56,231 nt of DNA from Clostridia bacterium (lineage in GTDB: Bacteria; Bacillota; Clostridia; Oscillospirales; CAG-272): positions 1 to 56,231 of the forward strand of contig JAFTYE010000015.1 of assembly GCA_017464805.1 (NCBI GenBank), given 5' to 3'. Positions within the stretch are counted from its first letter, which is position 1. The number at the start of each line of letters is the position of its first letter. Position numbers and translations under genes: made by a program. Below are positions 23,923 through 32,820 of the stretch, in pieces. The notes beneath the pieces are model-generated. The model worked only from the letters and a program-made list of their open reading frames with translations, was not told the DNA's origin and made no database searches.

Positions 23923-24855
23923 TTAGTTTTCTGTTTCTTCAGTGCCGGATTCTTCCTTGACTATCTCTCCTTCGTCTGTTTCCTCGTCCTCTGCATCAGC
24001 CGTCTCAATCTCCTCCTCGCCGTCCTGTAGGAAAACGCGGATCAGCGGATGGGTCACAGGCAACTCGCGCGGTAGCATCTGCAACAGACGCGCAAGAAGG
24101 TACAGACCGAACGCGAGCAGTACGAAATCATAAACGATCGACAGCACCAGCTCCTTGCCTCGCAGGATTGCATACAGGATGTTCGGAACGGAAGCGGTCA
24201 GCGAAAGGATCAAACCGAACGAGGTCAAGAGATATTGCAGGAGAGGAGCTCCCCGACCGAAAAGGCCACGGCATTCCCCGAGCGCATAGCAGGCAAGAAT
24301 CGAGAAGGCAAAGAGCGAAAGGAGCTTGGTGGGGGAATTCATCTGCGAGCTCATATCAAAATACAGGATCAGCGCAACCATCAGGCAGAAGAAGGAGAAG
24401 GAGAGCCCCAGCATGCCGCGTGCGGTGGTCTGCGGCGATACGGGGACCAAAAAGCAACCGAAATAGACGGCTGCCGCACAGGCCAGCAGGGCAGAAAGCA
24501 GCATCAGTGTCCCGACAAAGCCTGTGGTTTGGGTAAAGGCGATGACCGTGAAGATTGCATACACGGCAAGCGATACCGTAGAGAGACCTGCGGAAAAGAG
24601 CACGCTCAATGTTCCCGCGTAGGACGGGGTGGACAGCTCGCGTCGCAAAACGATTGCAAATGCAAGAAACACAACAAGTGCGACCGCAAGGATCACGGTG
24701 ACGGCCGTGTGTGCGGGAGCGGAGTTCGCAAAATACCCGCGTCCCTGTTCGTACTCCGTAAACAGGGACACGCTTTGTAAAATCACAGTGATAAGCGCAA
24801 GAATAGGTGCGGCGGCAACCGCCGGAATGAGCCAATGCTTTTTCTGTATCTTCAT
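23923..24855 (-). CDS. Polytopic membrane protein with acidic tail
   Basis: 310 residues from the ATG that follows CGAGG by 9 nt; 19 more residues upstream are open but lack a ribosome binding site. About eight hydrophobic segments fill residues 8-270. The last ~35 residues are highly acidic (EEEIETADAEDEETDEGE) and should be cytoplasmic. No catalytic or transporter motif is recognised. It sits upstream of polA in the same direction with a hairpin between them. Function unknown. Confidence 0.75.
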   Translation of the reverse strand: MKIQKKHWLIPAVAAAPILALITVILQSVSLFTEYEQGRGYFANSAPAHTAVTVILAVALVVFLAFAIVLRRELSTPSYAGTLSVLFSAGLSTVSLAVYAIFTVIAFTQTTGFVGTLMLLSALLACAAAVYFGCFLVPVSPQTTARGMLGLSFSFFCLMVALILYFDMSSQMNSPTKLLSLFAFSILACYALGECRGLFGRGAPLLQYLLTSFGLILSLTASVPNILYAILRGKELVLSIVYDFVLLAFGLYLLARLLQMLPRELPVTHPLIRVFLQDGEEEIETADAEDEETDEGEIVKEESGTEETEN

Positions 24856-24869
24856 GCACAAGTACCTCG

Positions 24870-25280
24870 TGAGAAAAGTCTTTCCTATATTGTAGCGCAA
24901 ACTTGTTAACAAAATGTATACAATTTACCATTTATGAGAATTTTTTTTGCCGCATGCGGCAAAAAACCGTCTTTTTCCCGGATCGCCCATGGAAAACGTG
25001 TCGGAAAGCTTGGCGAAAAGGGTCTCGGAAATGAAAGGTTTCCTTCCTTATTTAATTATATAAGGGGGGGAGGAGAGGGTGGCATGATAGCAAAAAACAT
25101 CAAAAAGAACAAAAAAATTAGGAAAATTCGGGTTGCTTGTTCGTAGTAGGCTACGAAAAAACACCCAAAAACGCCTTCTTTTAGTCATTATTAGTTCGTT
25201 TTTATGCAACTTGTATAAAAACACCCCCAAAATGTTGGAAAAATTTCTACATATAAAACGCAAAAAAATGAATATTTCTC
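24870..25280. other. Gene-free, AT-rich stretch before the ribosomal supercluster
   Basis: Contains a 24-nt palindrome (T6 GCCGCATGCGGC A6, 24943-24966), a run of eight G (25063-25070), a hairpin TCGTAG TAGG CTACGA (25141-25156) and a 20-codon open frame at 25084-25146. No conserved gene is recognised. Confidence 0.6.
25084..25146 (+). CDS. Possible very short basic peptide
   Basis: Twenty codons (ATG to TAG) encoding MIAKNIKKNKKIRKIRVACS, nine Lys/Arg. It is preceded by GGGGAGGAGAGGGTGGC, a strong Shine-Dalgarno-like sequence at good spacing. Composition is AT-rich and no relative is known to me. It may be chance in a purine-rich region. Confidence 0.25.
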   Translation: MIAKNIKKNKKIRKIRVACS

Positions 25281-25309
25281 TTGCAAAAGCAGGAAAAATC
25301 CTGTATAAT
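25281..25309 (+). promoter_or_regulatory. Main promoter of the S10-spc-alpha supercluster
   Basis: TTGCAA, 17-nt spacer, TATAAT, about 260 nt before rpsJ. No comparable promoter is visible before the terminator at 41275, so most of the 27 genes likely depend on it. Confidence 0.85.
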
Positions 25310-25314
25310 AGAAA

Positions 25315-25560
25315 GGCTTGATATGCGATGAAGCGAGAGGTTGCCGCTTTTTGGCGGGTAATTTTCGTGGAGTATGTCCGATAACCGGGCGACAGCAAGA
25401 TTTTCGGGCTCCTTTTCTTGGGGGCTGCGAACCCGTGCTTTCCCATCCGGGCTTATCTGTGCGGCAGATATTCCCCGGTTTTTGTCAGGGCGAAAAAGAA
25501 ACGCCCGGCACGGTGTGAACATGCTGAACCCCCAAGCACAAGCAAAATTTAAGAAGGAGG
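25315..25560 (+). promoter_or_regulatory. Structured leader of the S10 operon
   Basis: About 250 nt of GC-rich untranslated RNA between the promoter and rpsJ. It contains several short inverted repeats (for example GGGCGACAGCAAG and GTCAGGGCGAAAAAG segments) and no intrinsic terminator. Leaders of S10 operons in other bacteria bind L4 for feedback control; whether this one does is unknown. A reading frame open through it lacks a ribosome binding site. Confidence 0.55.
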
Positions 25561-25568
25561 CAAAAATC

Positions 25569-25880
25569 ATGGCAGCAAAAGAGAAAATCAGAGTAAGACT
25601 GAAGAGCTTTGACCACACCCTCGTCGATGCCGCAGCGGAGAAGGTCGTGGAAATTGCGAAAAGAAACGGCAGTGCCGTTTCGGGTCCCGTTCCGCTTCCT
25701 ACGGAAAAAGAGATCGTAACCATTCTGCGTGCCGTCCACAAGTACAAGGACAGCCGTGAACAGTTCGAGACCCGGACCCACAAGAGACTGATCGACATTC
25801 TGAATCCCACGCAGAAGACCATCGAGGCTCTGATGAGCATCGAGCTTCCCGCCGGCGTACAGATTGAGATCAAAGCGTGA
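25569..25880 (+). CDS. rpsJ: Ribosomal protein S10
   Basis: 103 residues, full length. Start at the ATG after AAGAAGGAGGCAAAAATC; the frame is open further upstream but only the leader is there. [15 protein letters not shown] at the N-terminus and PTRTHKR-type loop [11 protein letters not shown] are diagnostic. S10 sits in the 30S head; it is also a NusB partner in antitermination. First gene of the supercluster; a 96-nt structured spacer separates it from rplC. Confidence 0.98.
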   Translation: MAAKEKIRVRLKSFDHTLVDAAAEKVVEIAKRNGSAVSGPVPLPTEKEIVTILRAVHKYKDSREQFETRTHKRLIDILNPTQKTIEALMSIELPAGVQIEIKA

Positions 25881-25913
25881 CCTTGCGGTAAGCCGCCGCG
25901 ACCTCACGGTCAA

Positions 25914-25952
25914 GTTGACGTCACCGCGAAAACGGTAATCCAAAACGTCAAC
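25914..25952 (+). other. Stem-loop in the rpsJ-rplC spacer
   Basis: GTTGACGT (25914-25921) pairs with ACGTCAAC (25945-25952) and encloses ACCG..CGGT. It is in the only long spacer of the S10 part and could be an RNA processing or regulatory structure. Confidence 0.45.
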
Positions 25953-25976
25953 CAATAACCAAATGGAGGAAAAACC

Positions 25977-26606
25977 ATGAAAAAAGGCATTATCGGAAAG
26001 AAGTTGGGTATGACCCAGATCTTTGATGAGAAGGGCAACGTGATCCCTGTAACCCTCATCGAAGCAGGCCCCTGTGCAGTGGCACAGAAGAAGACCGTTG
26101 AAACCGACGGTTACGAAGCCATTCAGCTCGCTTACTGCGACGCGAAGGCGAAGCACGTAAACAAAGCGGAGGCCGGCCATTTTAAGAAGGCAGGCATCGG
26201 TGCCAAGAAGTATCTGAAGGAATTCCGCATCGCGGATTGCACCGCCAACGTAGGTGACGTTATATCCGTCGATACCTTCGCCGCAGGCGAGAAGGTCGAC
26301 ATCACCGGTATAACCAAGGGCCACGGTTACACGGGCGCGATCAAGAGATGGAATCATCATATGCTGGGCGCAACCCACGGCGTGGGCCCCATCCACCGTC
26401 AGGTCGGTTCCATGGGTGCAAACTCCACCCCGTCCCGCGTTTACAAGAACAAGAAGATGGCTGGTCAGTACGGTAACGAACAGGTAACGGTTCTGAACCT
26501 CGCCGTCGTCAAGATCGATGCAGAAAAGAACCTGATCGCAGTGAAGGGCGCCGTTCCCGGTGCAAAGGGCGGCATCGTCTTCATCCGCGACTCGGTAAAA
26601 GCATAA
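25977..26606 (+). CDS. rplC: Ribosomal protein L3
   Basis: 209 residues. KKGIIGKKLGMTQIFDEKGN opens the protein as in all bacterial L3; the long finger loop GPIHRQVGSMGANSTPSRVYKNKKMAGQYG carries the Gln that is methylated in relatives. L3 binds 23S rRNA near the peptidyl transferase centre and helps start 50S assembly. Ribosome binding site GGAGG. 18 nt before rplD. Confidence 0.98.
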   Translation: MKKGIIGKKLGMTQIFDEKGNVIPVTLIEAGPCAVAQKKTVETDGYEAIQLAYCDAKAKHVNKAEAGHFKKAGIGAKKYLKEFRIADCTANVGDVISVDTFAAGEKVDITGITKGHGYTGAIKRWNHHMLGATHGVGPIHRQVGSMGANSTPSRVYKNKKMAGQYGNEQVTVLNLAVVKIDAEKNLIAVKGAVPGAKGGIVFIRDSVKA

Positions 26607-26624
26607 CGGAAGGAGGAAAAAACA

Positions 26625-27251
26625 ATGCCTAATATGAAAGTTGTAGATATGGCGGGCAAGGAAGTCGGCACGATGGAACTGTCCGAGACTGTATTCGGCG
26701 CAAACGTAAACAGTGCCGTCCTCCATACCGCTGTTAAAGCATATCTTGCCAACCAGAGACAGGGCACGCAGTCCACTCTGACCCGTACCGAGGTTTCCGG
26801 CGGCGGTAAGAAGCCGTGGAAGCAGAAGGGTACCGGCCGTGCAAGACAGGGCTCTACCCGCGCTCCCCAGTGGACGCACGGTGGTGTAGCACTCGGCCCG
26901 AAGCCCCGTTGCTACCGCATCACCATGAACAAGAAGGAGAAGCAGGCAGCTCTCTTCGGCGCTATGTCCGCCAAGGTTGCTGAGAACGAGATGATCGTGG
27001 TCGACGCGATCTCCGCTACCTCTTACAAGACCAAGGCAATGGTCGCTATGCTGAACGCCCTGGGCGCCGAGAAAAAGGCCCTGATCGTTCTGCCCGCCGT
27101 TGATCCCGTGGTTGTCAAGAGCTGCGCCAACATCCCCGGCGTGAAGACCACCGTCTATAACGCCGTGAACGTGTACGACATCCTCAACTGCGATAAGTTC
27201 ATCGTAGCCAAGGAGGCCGTTGAGAAAATCGAGGAGGTATATGCGAAATGA
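26625..27251 (+). CDS. rplD: Ribosomal protein L4
   Basis: 208 residues. The extended loop QRQGTQSTLTRTEVSGGGKKPWKQKGTGRARQGS lines the peptide exit tunnel; its parts KPWKQKGTGRAR and TRAPQWTHGG are diagnostic. In many bacteria L4 represses its own operon through the S10 leader. Overlaps rplW by 4 nt. Confidence 0.98.
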   Translation: MPNMKVVDMAGKEVGTMELSETVFGANVNSAVLHTAVKAYLANQRQGTQSTLTRTEVSGGGKKPWKQKGTGRARQGSTRAPQWTHGGVALGPKPRCYRITMNKKEKQAALFGAMSAKVAENEMIVVDAISATSYKTKAMVAMLNALGAEKKALIVLPAVDPVVVKSCANIPGVKTTVYNAVNVYDILNCDKFIVAKEAVEKIEEVYAK

Positions 27252-27544
27252 TGAAGTCTGCTGATACCATCATCGTAAAGCCGGTCATCACCGAAAGAAG
27301 CATGGACGGCGTTGCAAACAAGCGCTACACCTTCGAGGTAATGGACAGCGCAACGAAGCCCGAGATCGCTCACGCTGTTGAGGAAATGTTCGGCGTTAAG
27401 GTTAAGAGCGTCAACACCATCAACATGAAAAAGAAGCCGAAGCGCATGGGTGTTCACACCGGTTACAAGAGCGCGTGGAAGAAAGCGGTCGTAACCCTCA
27501 CTGCTGATTCAAAGACCATCGCGTTCTTTGACAGTATGAACTAA
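27248..27544 (+). CDS. rplW: Ribosomal protein L23
   Basis: 98 residues. IIVKPVITERSM near the start and VKSVNTINMKKKPKRMG are diagnostic. L23 lies at the tunnel exit and docks trigger factor and SRP. Two adjacent ATGs overlap the rplD stop; the first is used here, the second would remove one Met. Confidence 0.97.
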   Translation: MMKSADTIIVKPVITERSMDGVANKRYTFEVMDSATKPEIAHAVEEMFGVKVKSVNTINMKKKPKRMGVHTGYKSAWKKAVVTLTADSKTIAFFDSMN

Positions 27545-27562
27545 GTTGGGAGGATATGAAGA

Positions 27563-28393
27563 ATGCCAACCATGAAGTATAAGCCGACAACGCCCTCGCG
27601 CCGTCACATGATCACCCCCTCCTTCGAGGAGCTGACCAAGTTCGAGCCCGAGAAGTCGCTGCTCGCCAAAAAGAAAAAGCACGCAGGCCGTAACAGCTAC
27701 GGCAAGATCACCGTTCGTCATCACGGCGGCGGTAACAAGCTGAAGTACAGAATCATCGACTTTAAGCGTCAGGATACCGAGGCCGCAAAGGTCATCGGCG
27801 TTGAGTACGACCCCAACCGTACCGCATACATTGCTCTGCTCGAGAACGAGAGCGGCAAGAAGAGCTACGTTGTGGCTCCTGTAGGCGTTACCGACGGTGA
27901 TGTCCTCTACTCCGGCGCAGACGCGGATATCAAGCCCGGCAACACCCTGCCGATCGCCAACATCCCCGTCGGTACTATTATCCACAATATTGAGCTTTAC
28001 CCCGGTAAGGGCGCACAGCTCGTTCGTTCTGCCGGCGCAGCTGCACAGCTGATGGCAAAAGAGAACGGTGTCGCTCAAGTAAGACTTCCTTCCGGTGAAG
28101 TTCGTATCGTTCGTCTGGACTGCAAGGCTACGATCGGTCAGGTCGGTAACGTCGAGCACGATACCATCAAGATCGGTAAAGCCGGTAAGACCCGTCACAT
28201 GGGTATCCGCCCGACCGTCCGCGGCTCGGTCATGAACCCCTGCGATCACCCCCATGGTGGTGGTGAGGGTCGTGCACCTATCGGTCGTCCCGGCCCGGTT
28301 ACCCCTTGGGGTAAGCCTGCTCTGGGTTATAAGACCAGAAGCAAAAAGGCAAGAACGAACAAGTTCATCGTAAAGCGTAGAAACGCGAAGTAA
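27563..28393 (+). CDS. rplB: Ribosomal protein L2
   Basis: 276 residues. [11 protein letters not shown] at the N-terminus, [13 protein letters not shown], and the C-terminal [33 protein letters not shown], whose His in DHPHGGG is essential for peptidyl transfer in characterised ribosomes. Primary 23S rRNA binder. 12 nt before rpsS. Confidence 0.98.
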   Translation: MPTMKYKPTTPSRRHMITPSFEELTKFEPEKSLLAKKKKHAGRNSYGKITVRHHGGGNKLKYRIIDFKRQDTEAAKVIGVEYDPNRTAYIALLENESGKKSYVVAPVGVTDGDVLYSGADADIKPGNTLPIANIPVGTIIHNIELYPGKGAQLVRSAGAAAQLMAKENGVAQVRLPSGEVRIVRLDCKATIGQVGNVEHDTIKIGKAGKTRHMGIRPTVRGSVMNPCDHPHGGGEGRAPIGRPGPVTPWGKPALGYKTRSKKARTNKFIVKRRNAK

Positions 28394-28405
28394 GGAGGAG
28401 CATTC

Positions 28406-28687
28406 ATGAGCAGAAGCCTGAAGAAAGCACCTTATGTTGAAGAAAAGCTCTTCAACAGAGTCGTTGCTATGAACGAAAAGGGTGAAAAGAAGGTCCTCAA
28501 GACCTGGTCTCGCTCGTCCACCATCTTCCCGGAGTTTGTCGGTCATACGATCGCCGTTCACGACGGCAGAAAGCATGTTCCGGTATACGTCGTAGAGGAT
28601 ATGGTCGGCCACAAGCTGGGCGAGTTCGCACCCACGCGTACCTTCAAGGGACATGCCGGTTCGAAAACCTCGAACAACGGTAAATAA
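28406..28687 (+). CDS. rpsS: Ribosomal protein S19
   Basis: 93 residues. [14 protein letters not shown] at the start, [30 protein letters not shown] and [13 protein letters not shown] are diagnostic. It binds 16S rRNA in the 30S head with S13. Ribosome binding site GGAGGAG. Confidence 0.98.
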   Translation: MSRSLKKAPYVEEKLFNRVVAMNEKGEKKVLKTWSRSSTIFPEFVGHTIAVHDGRKHVPVYVVEDMVGHKLGEFAPTRTFKGHAGSKTSNNGK

Positions 28688-28710
28688 TAGAGGAGGCAAA
28701 GCCTGATATT

Positions 28711-29067
28711 ATGGAAGCAGCAAAGGCACATCTTAAATATGTGAGAATCTCTCCCCGCAAGGTTAAGATCGTTCTCGACTTGATCCGTGGGAAAGATACC
28801 GATACTGCGATGGCTATTCTGAAGAATACCCATAAGGCTGCATCGGAATATCTCATTAAGCTCTTAAAAAGCGCAGTAGCGAATGCAGAGCATAACTTCA
28901 ACATGGACGCATCCAACCTGTATGTGTCGGAATGCTTTGTTTGCCCCGGCCCCACTCTGAAGAGAGTTCAGCCGCGCGCACAGGGCAGAGCGTTCAGCAT
29001 TTTGAAGAGAACCAGCCACGTAACGCTGGTCGTGAAAGAAAAGAATTCGGAGAAGGAGGCTGTTTAA
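28711..29067 (+). CDS. rplV: Ribosomal protein L22
   Basis: 118 residues. [22 protein letters not shown] opens the fold; [20 protein letters not shown] is the tunnel hairpin where macrolide-resistance mutations occur in other species. The C-terminal end KNSEKEAV is a short charged tail. Two nucleotides separate it from rpsC. Confidence 0.98.
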   Translation: MEAAKAHLKYVRISPRKVKIVLDLIRGKDTDTAMAILKNTHKAASEYLIKLLKSAVANAEHNFNMDASNLYVSECFVCPGPTLKRVQPRAQGRAFSILKRTSHVTLVVKEKNSEKEAV

Positions 29068-29069
29068 TC

Positions 29070-29825
29070 ATGGGACAGAAAGTTCATCCCCACGGTCTGC
29101 GCGTTGGCGTGATCAGTGGTTGGGATTCCAGATGGTTCGTATCGGATGAGAAATTCGGTGATACCCTGGTGTCCGATGTAAAGGTAAGAAAGTACCTCAA
29201 AGAGAAGTTGCAGGCAGCCGGCGTTCCGAAGATCGAGATCGAGCGTGACAACGCCCGCGTAAGAGTGTTCATCCACTGTGCGAAGCCCGGCATGGTAATT
29301 GGCCGCGGCGGTGCAGAGATCGAGAAGCTCCGCGTTGAGCTGGAGACCATTGTCGGTGCTCCTGTTGTTGTCAACGTTGTAGAGATTAAGACCCCCGACC
29401 TGAATGCACAGCTCGTTGCCGAGAGCATTTGCGCACAGCTGGAGAAGAGAACCTCCTTCCGCCGCGCTATGAAGCTCGCCATCGGCAGAACCATGCGCCT
29501 CGGCGCAAAGGGTATCAAGGTTTCCTGCGGCGGCCGTCTTGGTGGCGCGGAGATCGCCCGTACCGAGCACTATCATGAGGGTACCATTCCGCTTCAAACC
29601 CTCAGAGCCGACATCGACTACGGCTTCTTTGAAGCACAGACCACCTACGGCAAGATCGGCGTAAAGGTTTGGATCTACAAGGGTGAGGTGCTGAACGACA
29701 GCAATGCTCCTCGCTTTGAGCGCCAGGAACGCCGTCCCCGCCGTAACAACGACCGCCGCGACGGTAACCGTCCCGCCGGCCGCCGTTTCGGTGACAGAAA
29801 CAAGGCAGAGGGAGGTAACAAGTAA
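29070..29825 (+). CDS. rpsC: Ribosomal protein S3
   Basis: 251 residues from ATG 29070 ([13 protein letters not shown]), after GAAGGAGG; a longer frame upstream overlaps rplV and is not used. The KH domain is marked by [15 protein letters not shown]. The C-terminal ~35 residues are an Arg/Asn/Gly-rich tail ([16 protein letters not shown]), a frequent variable extension that probably contacts RNA. S3 forms the mRNA entry helicase site. Shares one base with the rplP start. Confidence 0.97.
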   Translation: MGQKVHPHGLRVGVISGWDSRWFVSDEKFGDTLVSDVKVRKYLKEKLQAAGVPKIEIERDNARVRVFIHCAKPGMVIGRGGAEIEKLRVELETIVGAPVVVNVVEIKTPDLNAQLVAESICAQLEKRTSFRRAMKLAIGRTMRLGAKGIKVSCGGRLGGAEIARTEHYHEGTIPLQTLRADIDYGFFEAQTTYGKIGVKVWIYKGEVLNDSNAPRFERQERRPRRNNDRRDGNRPAGRRFGDRNKAEGGNK

Positions 29826-30262
29826 TGTTAATGCCGAAGAGAGTTAAGTTCCGCCGGCAGCAGCGCGGCAGACTTAAGGGCAAGGCAATGCGCGGCAACA
29901 CCATCACCAATGGTGAATACGCACTTGTTGCAACCGAGCCTGCATGGATCACCAGTAACCAGATCGAGGCTGCCCGTATCGCTATGACGCGTTACACCAA
30001 GCGTGGCGGTCAGGTTTGGATCAAGATTTTCCCGGATAAGCCCGTAACCGAGAAGCCGGCCGAGACTCGAATGGGTTCCGGTAAGGGCTCGCCCGAATAT
30101 TGGGTAGCCGTGGTAAAGCCCGGTCGCGTTATGTTTGAGATGGCAGGTGTGGATGAGGCCGTTGCAAGAGAGGCTATGCGTCTTGCAGGCCACAAGCTGC
30201 CTATCAAGTGTAAGTTTATGACCAAGGCTGACAGCGACAAAATTGTTGAAATGGAGGGTTAA
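29825..30262 (+). CDS. rplP: Ribosomal protein L16
   Basis: 145 residues. [15 protein letters not shown] at the start, [26 protein letters not shown] and VMFEMAGV are diagnostic. It organises the A-site side of the 50S. Start overlaps the rpsC stop as TAATG, so it is likely translationally coupled. Confidence 0.98.
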   Translation: MLMPKRVKFRRQQRGRLKGKAMRGNTITNGEYALVATEPAWITSNQIEAARIAMTRYTKRGGQVWIKIFPDKPVTEKPAETRMGSGKGSPEYWVAVVKPGRVMFEMAGVDEAVAREAMRLAGHKLPIKCKFMTKADSDKIVEMEG

Positions 30263-30265
30263 GCA

Positions 30266-30454
30266 GTGAAAGCACAGGAACTCAGACAGCTTTCGGCAGA
30301 GCAACTGAACGAAAAGCTGAAAGAATTGAAGCATGAACTTTTTAATCTCCGTTTCCAGCACGCCATCAACCAGCTTGAAAACCCGCACAAGATCGGCGAA
30401 GTGAAGCACGATATCGCTCGTGTGATGACCGTTCTTGCCGAGAAGAATGCGTAA
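30266..30454 (+). CDS. rpmC: Ribosomal protein L29
   Basis: 62 residues, GTG start after GGAGGG. A two-helix protein: [18 protein letters not shown], then [20 protein letters not shown] and the conserved RVMTVLAEK. It neighbours L23 at the tunnel exit. Three nucleotides after rplP. Confidence 0.97.
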   Translation: MKAQELRQLSAEQLNEKLKELKHELFNLRFQHAINQLENPHKIGEVKHDIARVMTVLAEKNA

Positions 30455-30469
30455 GGGGAGGAAAAGAAC

Positions 30470-30730
30470 ATGACTGAAACGAGAGCACTCAGAAAGGTGA
30501 GAGTCGGTAAGGTCGTCAGCGACAAGATGGATAAGACCATCGTTGTTGCCATCGAGGACAACGTCCGCCACCCCAAGTACGGTAAGATCATCAAGCGCAC
30601 CGTGAAGATCAGTGCACATGACGAGCTGAACCAGTGCGGTATCGGAGACAAAGTATCCGTTATGGAGACAAGACCCCTGTCCAAGACCAAGAGATGGCGT
30701 CTTGTCGAGATCGTCGAAAAGGCAAAATAA
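30470..30730 (+). CDS. rpsQ: Ribosomal protein S17
   Basis: 86 residues with an OB fold. [31 protein letters not shown] and [23 protein letters not shown] are diagnostic. It binds 16S rRNA early in 30S assembly. A 55-nt spacer follows. Confidence 0.98.
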   Translation: MTETRALRKVRVGKVVSDKMDKTIVVAIEDNVRHPKYGKIIKRTVKISAHDELNQCGIGDKVSVMETRPLSKTKRWRLVEIVEKAK

Positions 30731-30785
30731 TCACACATTTCAGTAGGTAGGTCAAAAAGCTTACCGAAAAAGGAGGAAAGCATAA

Positions 30786-31154
30786 GTGATTCAGCAACAA
30801 TCGTTAATGAAAGTCGCCGATAATACCGGCGCAAAAGAGCTGATGTGCATCCGTGTGCTCGGTGGTTCCGGCCGCCGTTATGCCAACATCGGCGATATCG
30901 TGGTTGCAGCCGTGAAAAAGGCTGCCCCCGGCGGCGTTGTGAAGAAGGGTGCAGTCGTCAAGGCTGTTATCGTCCGCTCTGTAAAGGGTCTTCGCCGTGC
31001 AGATGGCTCCTACATCAAGTTTGATGAGAACGCAGCCGTTGTAATTAAAGAGGATAAGACCCCCGTGGGTACCCGTATCTTTGGCCCTGTGGCAAGAGAG
31101 CTCCGCGACCATGATTTCACGAAGATCATGTCCCTGGCTCCTGAAGTTCTGTAA
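30786..31154 (+). CDS. rplN: Ribosomal protein L14
   Basis: 122 residues, GTG start after [44 protein letters not shown] at the N-terminus and [10 protein letters not shown] near the C-terminus are diagnostic. It forms an intersubunit bridge and is the docking site of ribosome silencing factor RsfS. First gene of the spc part. Confidence 0.98.
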   Translation: MIQQQSLMKVADNTGAKELMCIRVLGGSGRRYANIGDIVVAAVKKAAPGGVVKKGAVVKAVIVRSVKGLRRADGSYIKFDENAAVVIKEDKTPVGTRIFGPVARELRDHDFTKIMSLAPEVL

Positions 31155-31170
31155 GAGGAGGTAGACGAAA

Positions 31171-31533
31171 ATGAAGAGTCTTCATGTAAAAAAGGGCGAC
31201 ACCGTTATCGTTATCTCCGGCGACGACAGAAAGAACGATAAGGGCGAAAACACCATCGCCAAGGTTATCGCAACCTCTCCCGAGGAGGGCAAGGTCATTG
31301 TAGAGGGCGTCAACGTCGTTTCTAAGCACCAGAAGGCCCGTAAGCAGGGAGAGACTGGCGGCATCATCAAGGTCGAGGGTGCCTTCTACGCTTCCAAGGT
31401 TCAGTTGGTCTGCACCAACTCGTCCTGCGAAAAGTACAACAAAGCGATCCGCGCCAAGGCTTCCTTCAAGGAAGGCAAGAATGGTAAGCAGGTCAAAGTT
31501 CGCGTTTGCCCCAAGTGCGGCAAAGAAATCTAA
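31171..31533 (+). CDS. rplX: Ribosomal protein L24 with C-terminal zinc-ribbon-like extension
   Basis: 120 residues. The KOW motif [20 protein letters not shown] is at the start; [21 protein letters not shown] is the conserved middle. The C-terminal third has Cys pairs CTNSSC and CPKC. Many L24 proteins have a CxxC...CxxC ribbon here; in this one the first pair is spaced CxxxxC and the domain is longer than usual, so zinc binding is plausible but not certain. One of the first proteins to bind 23S rRNA. Confidence 0.97.
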   Translation: MKSLHVKKGDTVIVISGDDRKNDKGENTIAKVIATSPEEGKVIVEGVNVVSKHQKARKQGETGGIIKVEGAFYASKVQLVCTNSSCEKYNKAIRAKASFKEGKNGKQVKVRVCPKCGKEI

Positions 31534-31547
31534 GGGAGGTAACGAAC

Positions 31548-32087
31548 ATGTCCAGATTCAGTGAACTGTATAAGAACGAAGTTGCCCCCGCATTGATGGC
31601 AAAGTTTAACTACAAGAGCCCGATGCAGATTCCGAAGTTCGATAAGATCGTTATCAACGTCGGCGCAGGCGACGCAAAAGAAAATTCCAAGGTGATCGAC
31701 GAGGTCATTGAGGAGCTCAGCCTTATCTCCGGTCAGCGCGCAGTTCCGACCTATGCCAAGAAGTCGGTTGCAAACTTCAAGCTGAGAGAAGGCATGAAGA
31801 TCGGCGCGAAGGTTACCCTCCGCGGCGAGCGCATGTACGAATTCATGGATCGTCTTTTTAGCTTCGCGCTCCCTCGTGTGCGTGACTTTAAGGGCATCAA
31901 CCCCAACGCTTTTGACGGCCGTGGCAACTACTCCCTCGGTCTGAAGGAGCAGCTGATCTTCCCTGAGATCGAGTACGATAAGGTTGAGAAGATCCGCGGC
32001 ATGGATATCGTTTTCGTAACGACCGCCAACACCGATGAAGAAGCAAGAGAGCTGCTCACTAAGATGGGCGCGCCCTTTGCGAAATAA
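31548..32087 (+). CDS. rplE: Ribosomal protein L5
   Basis: 179 residues from ATG 31548, after GGGAGGTAACGAAC; the frame extends upstream into rplX but without reason. [41 protein letters not shown] and [23 protein letters not shown] are diagnostic. It binds 5S rRNA in the central protuberance. Confidence 0.98.
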   Translation: MSRFSELYKNEVAPALMAKFNYKSPMQIPKFDKIVINVGAGDAKENSKVIDEVIEELSLISGQRAVPTYAKKSVANFKLREGMKIGAKVTLRGERMYEFMDRLFSFALPRVRDFKGINPNAFDGRGNYSLGLKEQLIFPEIEYDKVEKIRGMDIVFVTTANTDEEARELLTKMGAPFAK

Positions 32088-32105
32088 TGGGAAGGAAGAC
32101 GTAAC

Positions 32106-32291
32106 ATGGCTAAGAAATCTATGGTTCTCAAGCAGCAGGCTACCCCCAAATTCTCTACCCGTGCTTACAACCGGTGCAAGATCTGTGGTCGCCCCCATGC
32201 TTATCTCCGTAAATACGGAATCTGCCGTATCTGCTTCCGCGGCCTTGCATACAAGGGCGAGATCCCGGGCGTCAGAAAGGCTTCTTGGTAA
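32106..32291 (+). CDS. rpsN: Ribosomal protein S14, zinc-binding type
   Basis: 61 residues, the short Gram-positive form. Two zinc-binding pairs, CKIC (24-27) and CRIC (40-43), and the ending [11 protein letters not shown]. It is the C+ form made when zinc is sufficient; no zinc-free paralogue is in this window. A 111-nt spacer follows, with a hairpin GCCGCCCGTTGGGCGGC. Confidence 0.98.
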   Translation: MAKKSMVLKQQATPKFSTRAYNRCKICGRPHAYLRKYGICRICFRGLAYKGEIPGVRKASW

Positions 32292-32402
32292 TCTAACATT
32301 CTCTATCTGCCGGCAGGAAAGAATTTCTTTTACCACCGGACAGGCGGCCGCCCGTTGGGCGGCAGCAAGATAACATGAACTTGCATACAGGAGGATAATA
32401 AC

Positions 32403-32801
32403 ATGCAAATTTCAGATGTCATTGCAGACATGCTCACCAGAATCAGAAATGCAAACGACGCAAAGCACGCGACCGTTGACATTCCTGCTTCCAACATGAA
32501 AAAGGCCATCGCCGACATTCTGCTCGCCGAGGGCTACATCAAGAATTTCCAAATCGTAGAGGACGGCAAGCAGGGGATCATCCGCATCACCCTGAAGTAC
32601 ACCGCCGGTAAGCAGAAGGTCATTCACGGACTGCGCCGCGTTTCCAAGCCCGGCCTGCGTATCTACACCAACTGCGAGGATATGCCCAAGGTCATGAACG
32701 GCCTCGGCATCGCCATCGTTTCCACGTCCAAGGGTATCATGACCGACAAGAGCGCACGCGCTGCCAACGTTGGCGGCGAGGTCCTCGCGTTCGTCTGGTA
32801 A
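32403..32801 (+). CDS. rpsH: Ribosomal protein S8
   Basis: 132 residues. [16 protein letters not shown] at the N-terminus, [13 protein letters not shown] in the middle and [18 protein letters not shown] near the C-terminus are diagnostic. S8 binds 16S rRNA helix 21, and in E. coli it represses the spc operon at the rplE site. Ribosome binding site AGGAGG. Confidence 0.98.
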   Translation: MQISDVIADMLTRIRNANDAKHATVDIPASNMKKAIADILLAEGYIKNFQIVEDGKQGIIRITLKYTAGKQKVIHGLRRVSKPGLRIYTNCEDMPKVMNGLGIAIVSTSKGIMTDKSARAANVGGEVLAFVW

Positions 32802-32820
32802 GAATAGGAGGTATAGAATA

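Noticed and set aside
24943-24966. Palindrome T6-GCCGCATGCGGC-A6 as a terminator
   Set aside because: It follows no gene on either strand at a useful distance; kept only as a repeat in the gene-free stretch.
25139-25158. Hairpin TTCGTAG TAGG CTACGAA as a terminator
   Set aside because: T run is on the wrong side for either strand.
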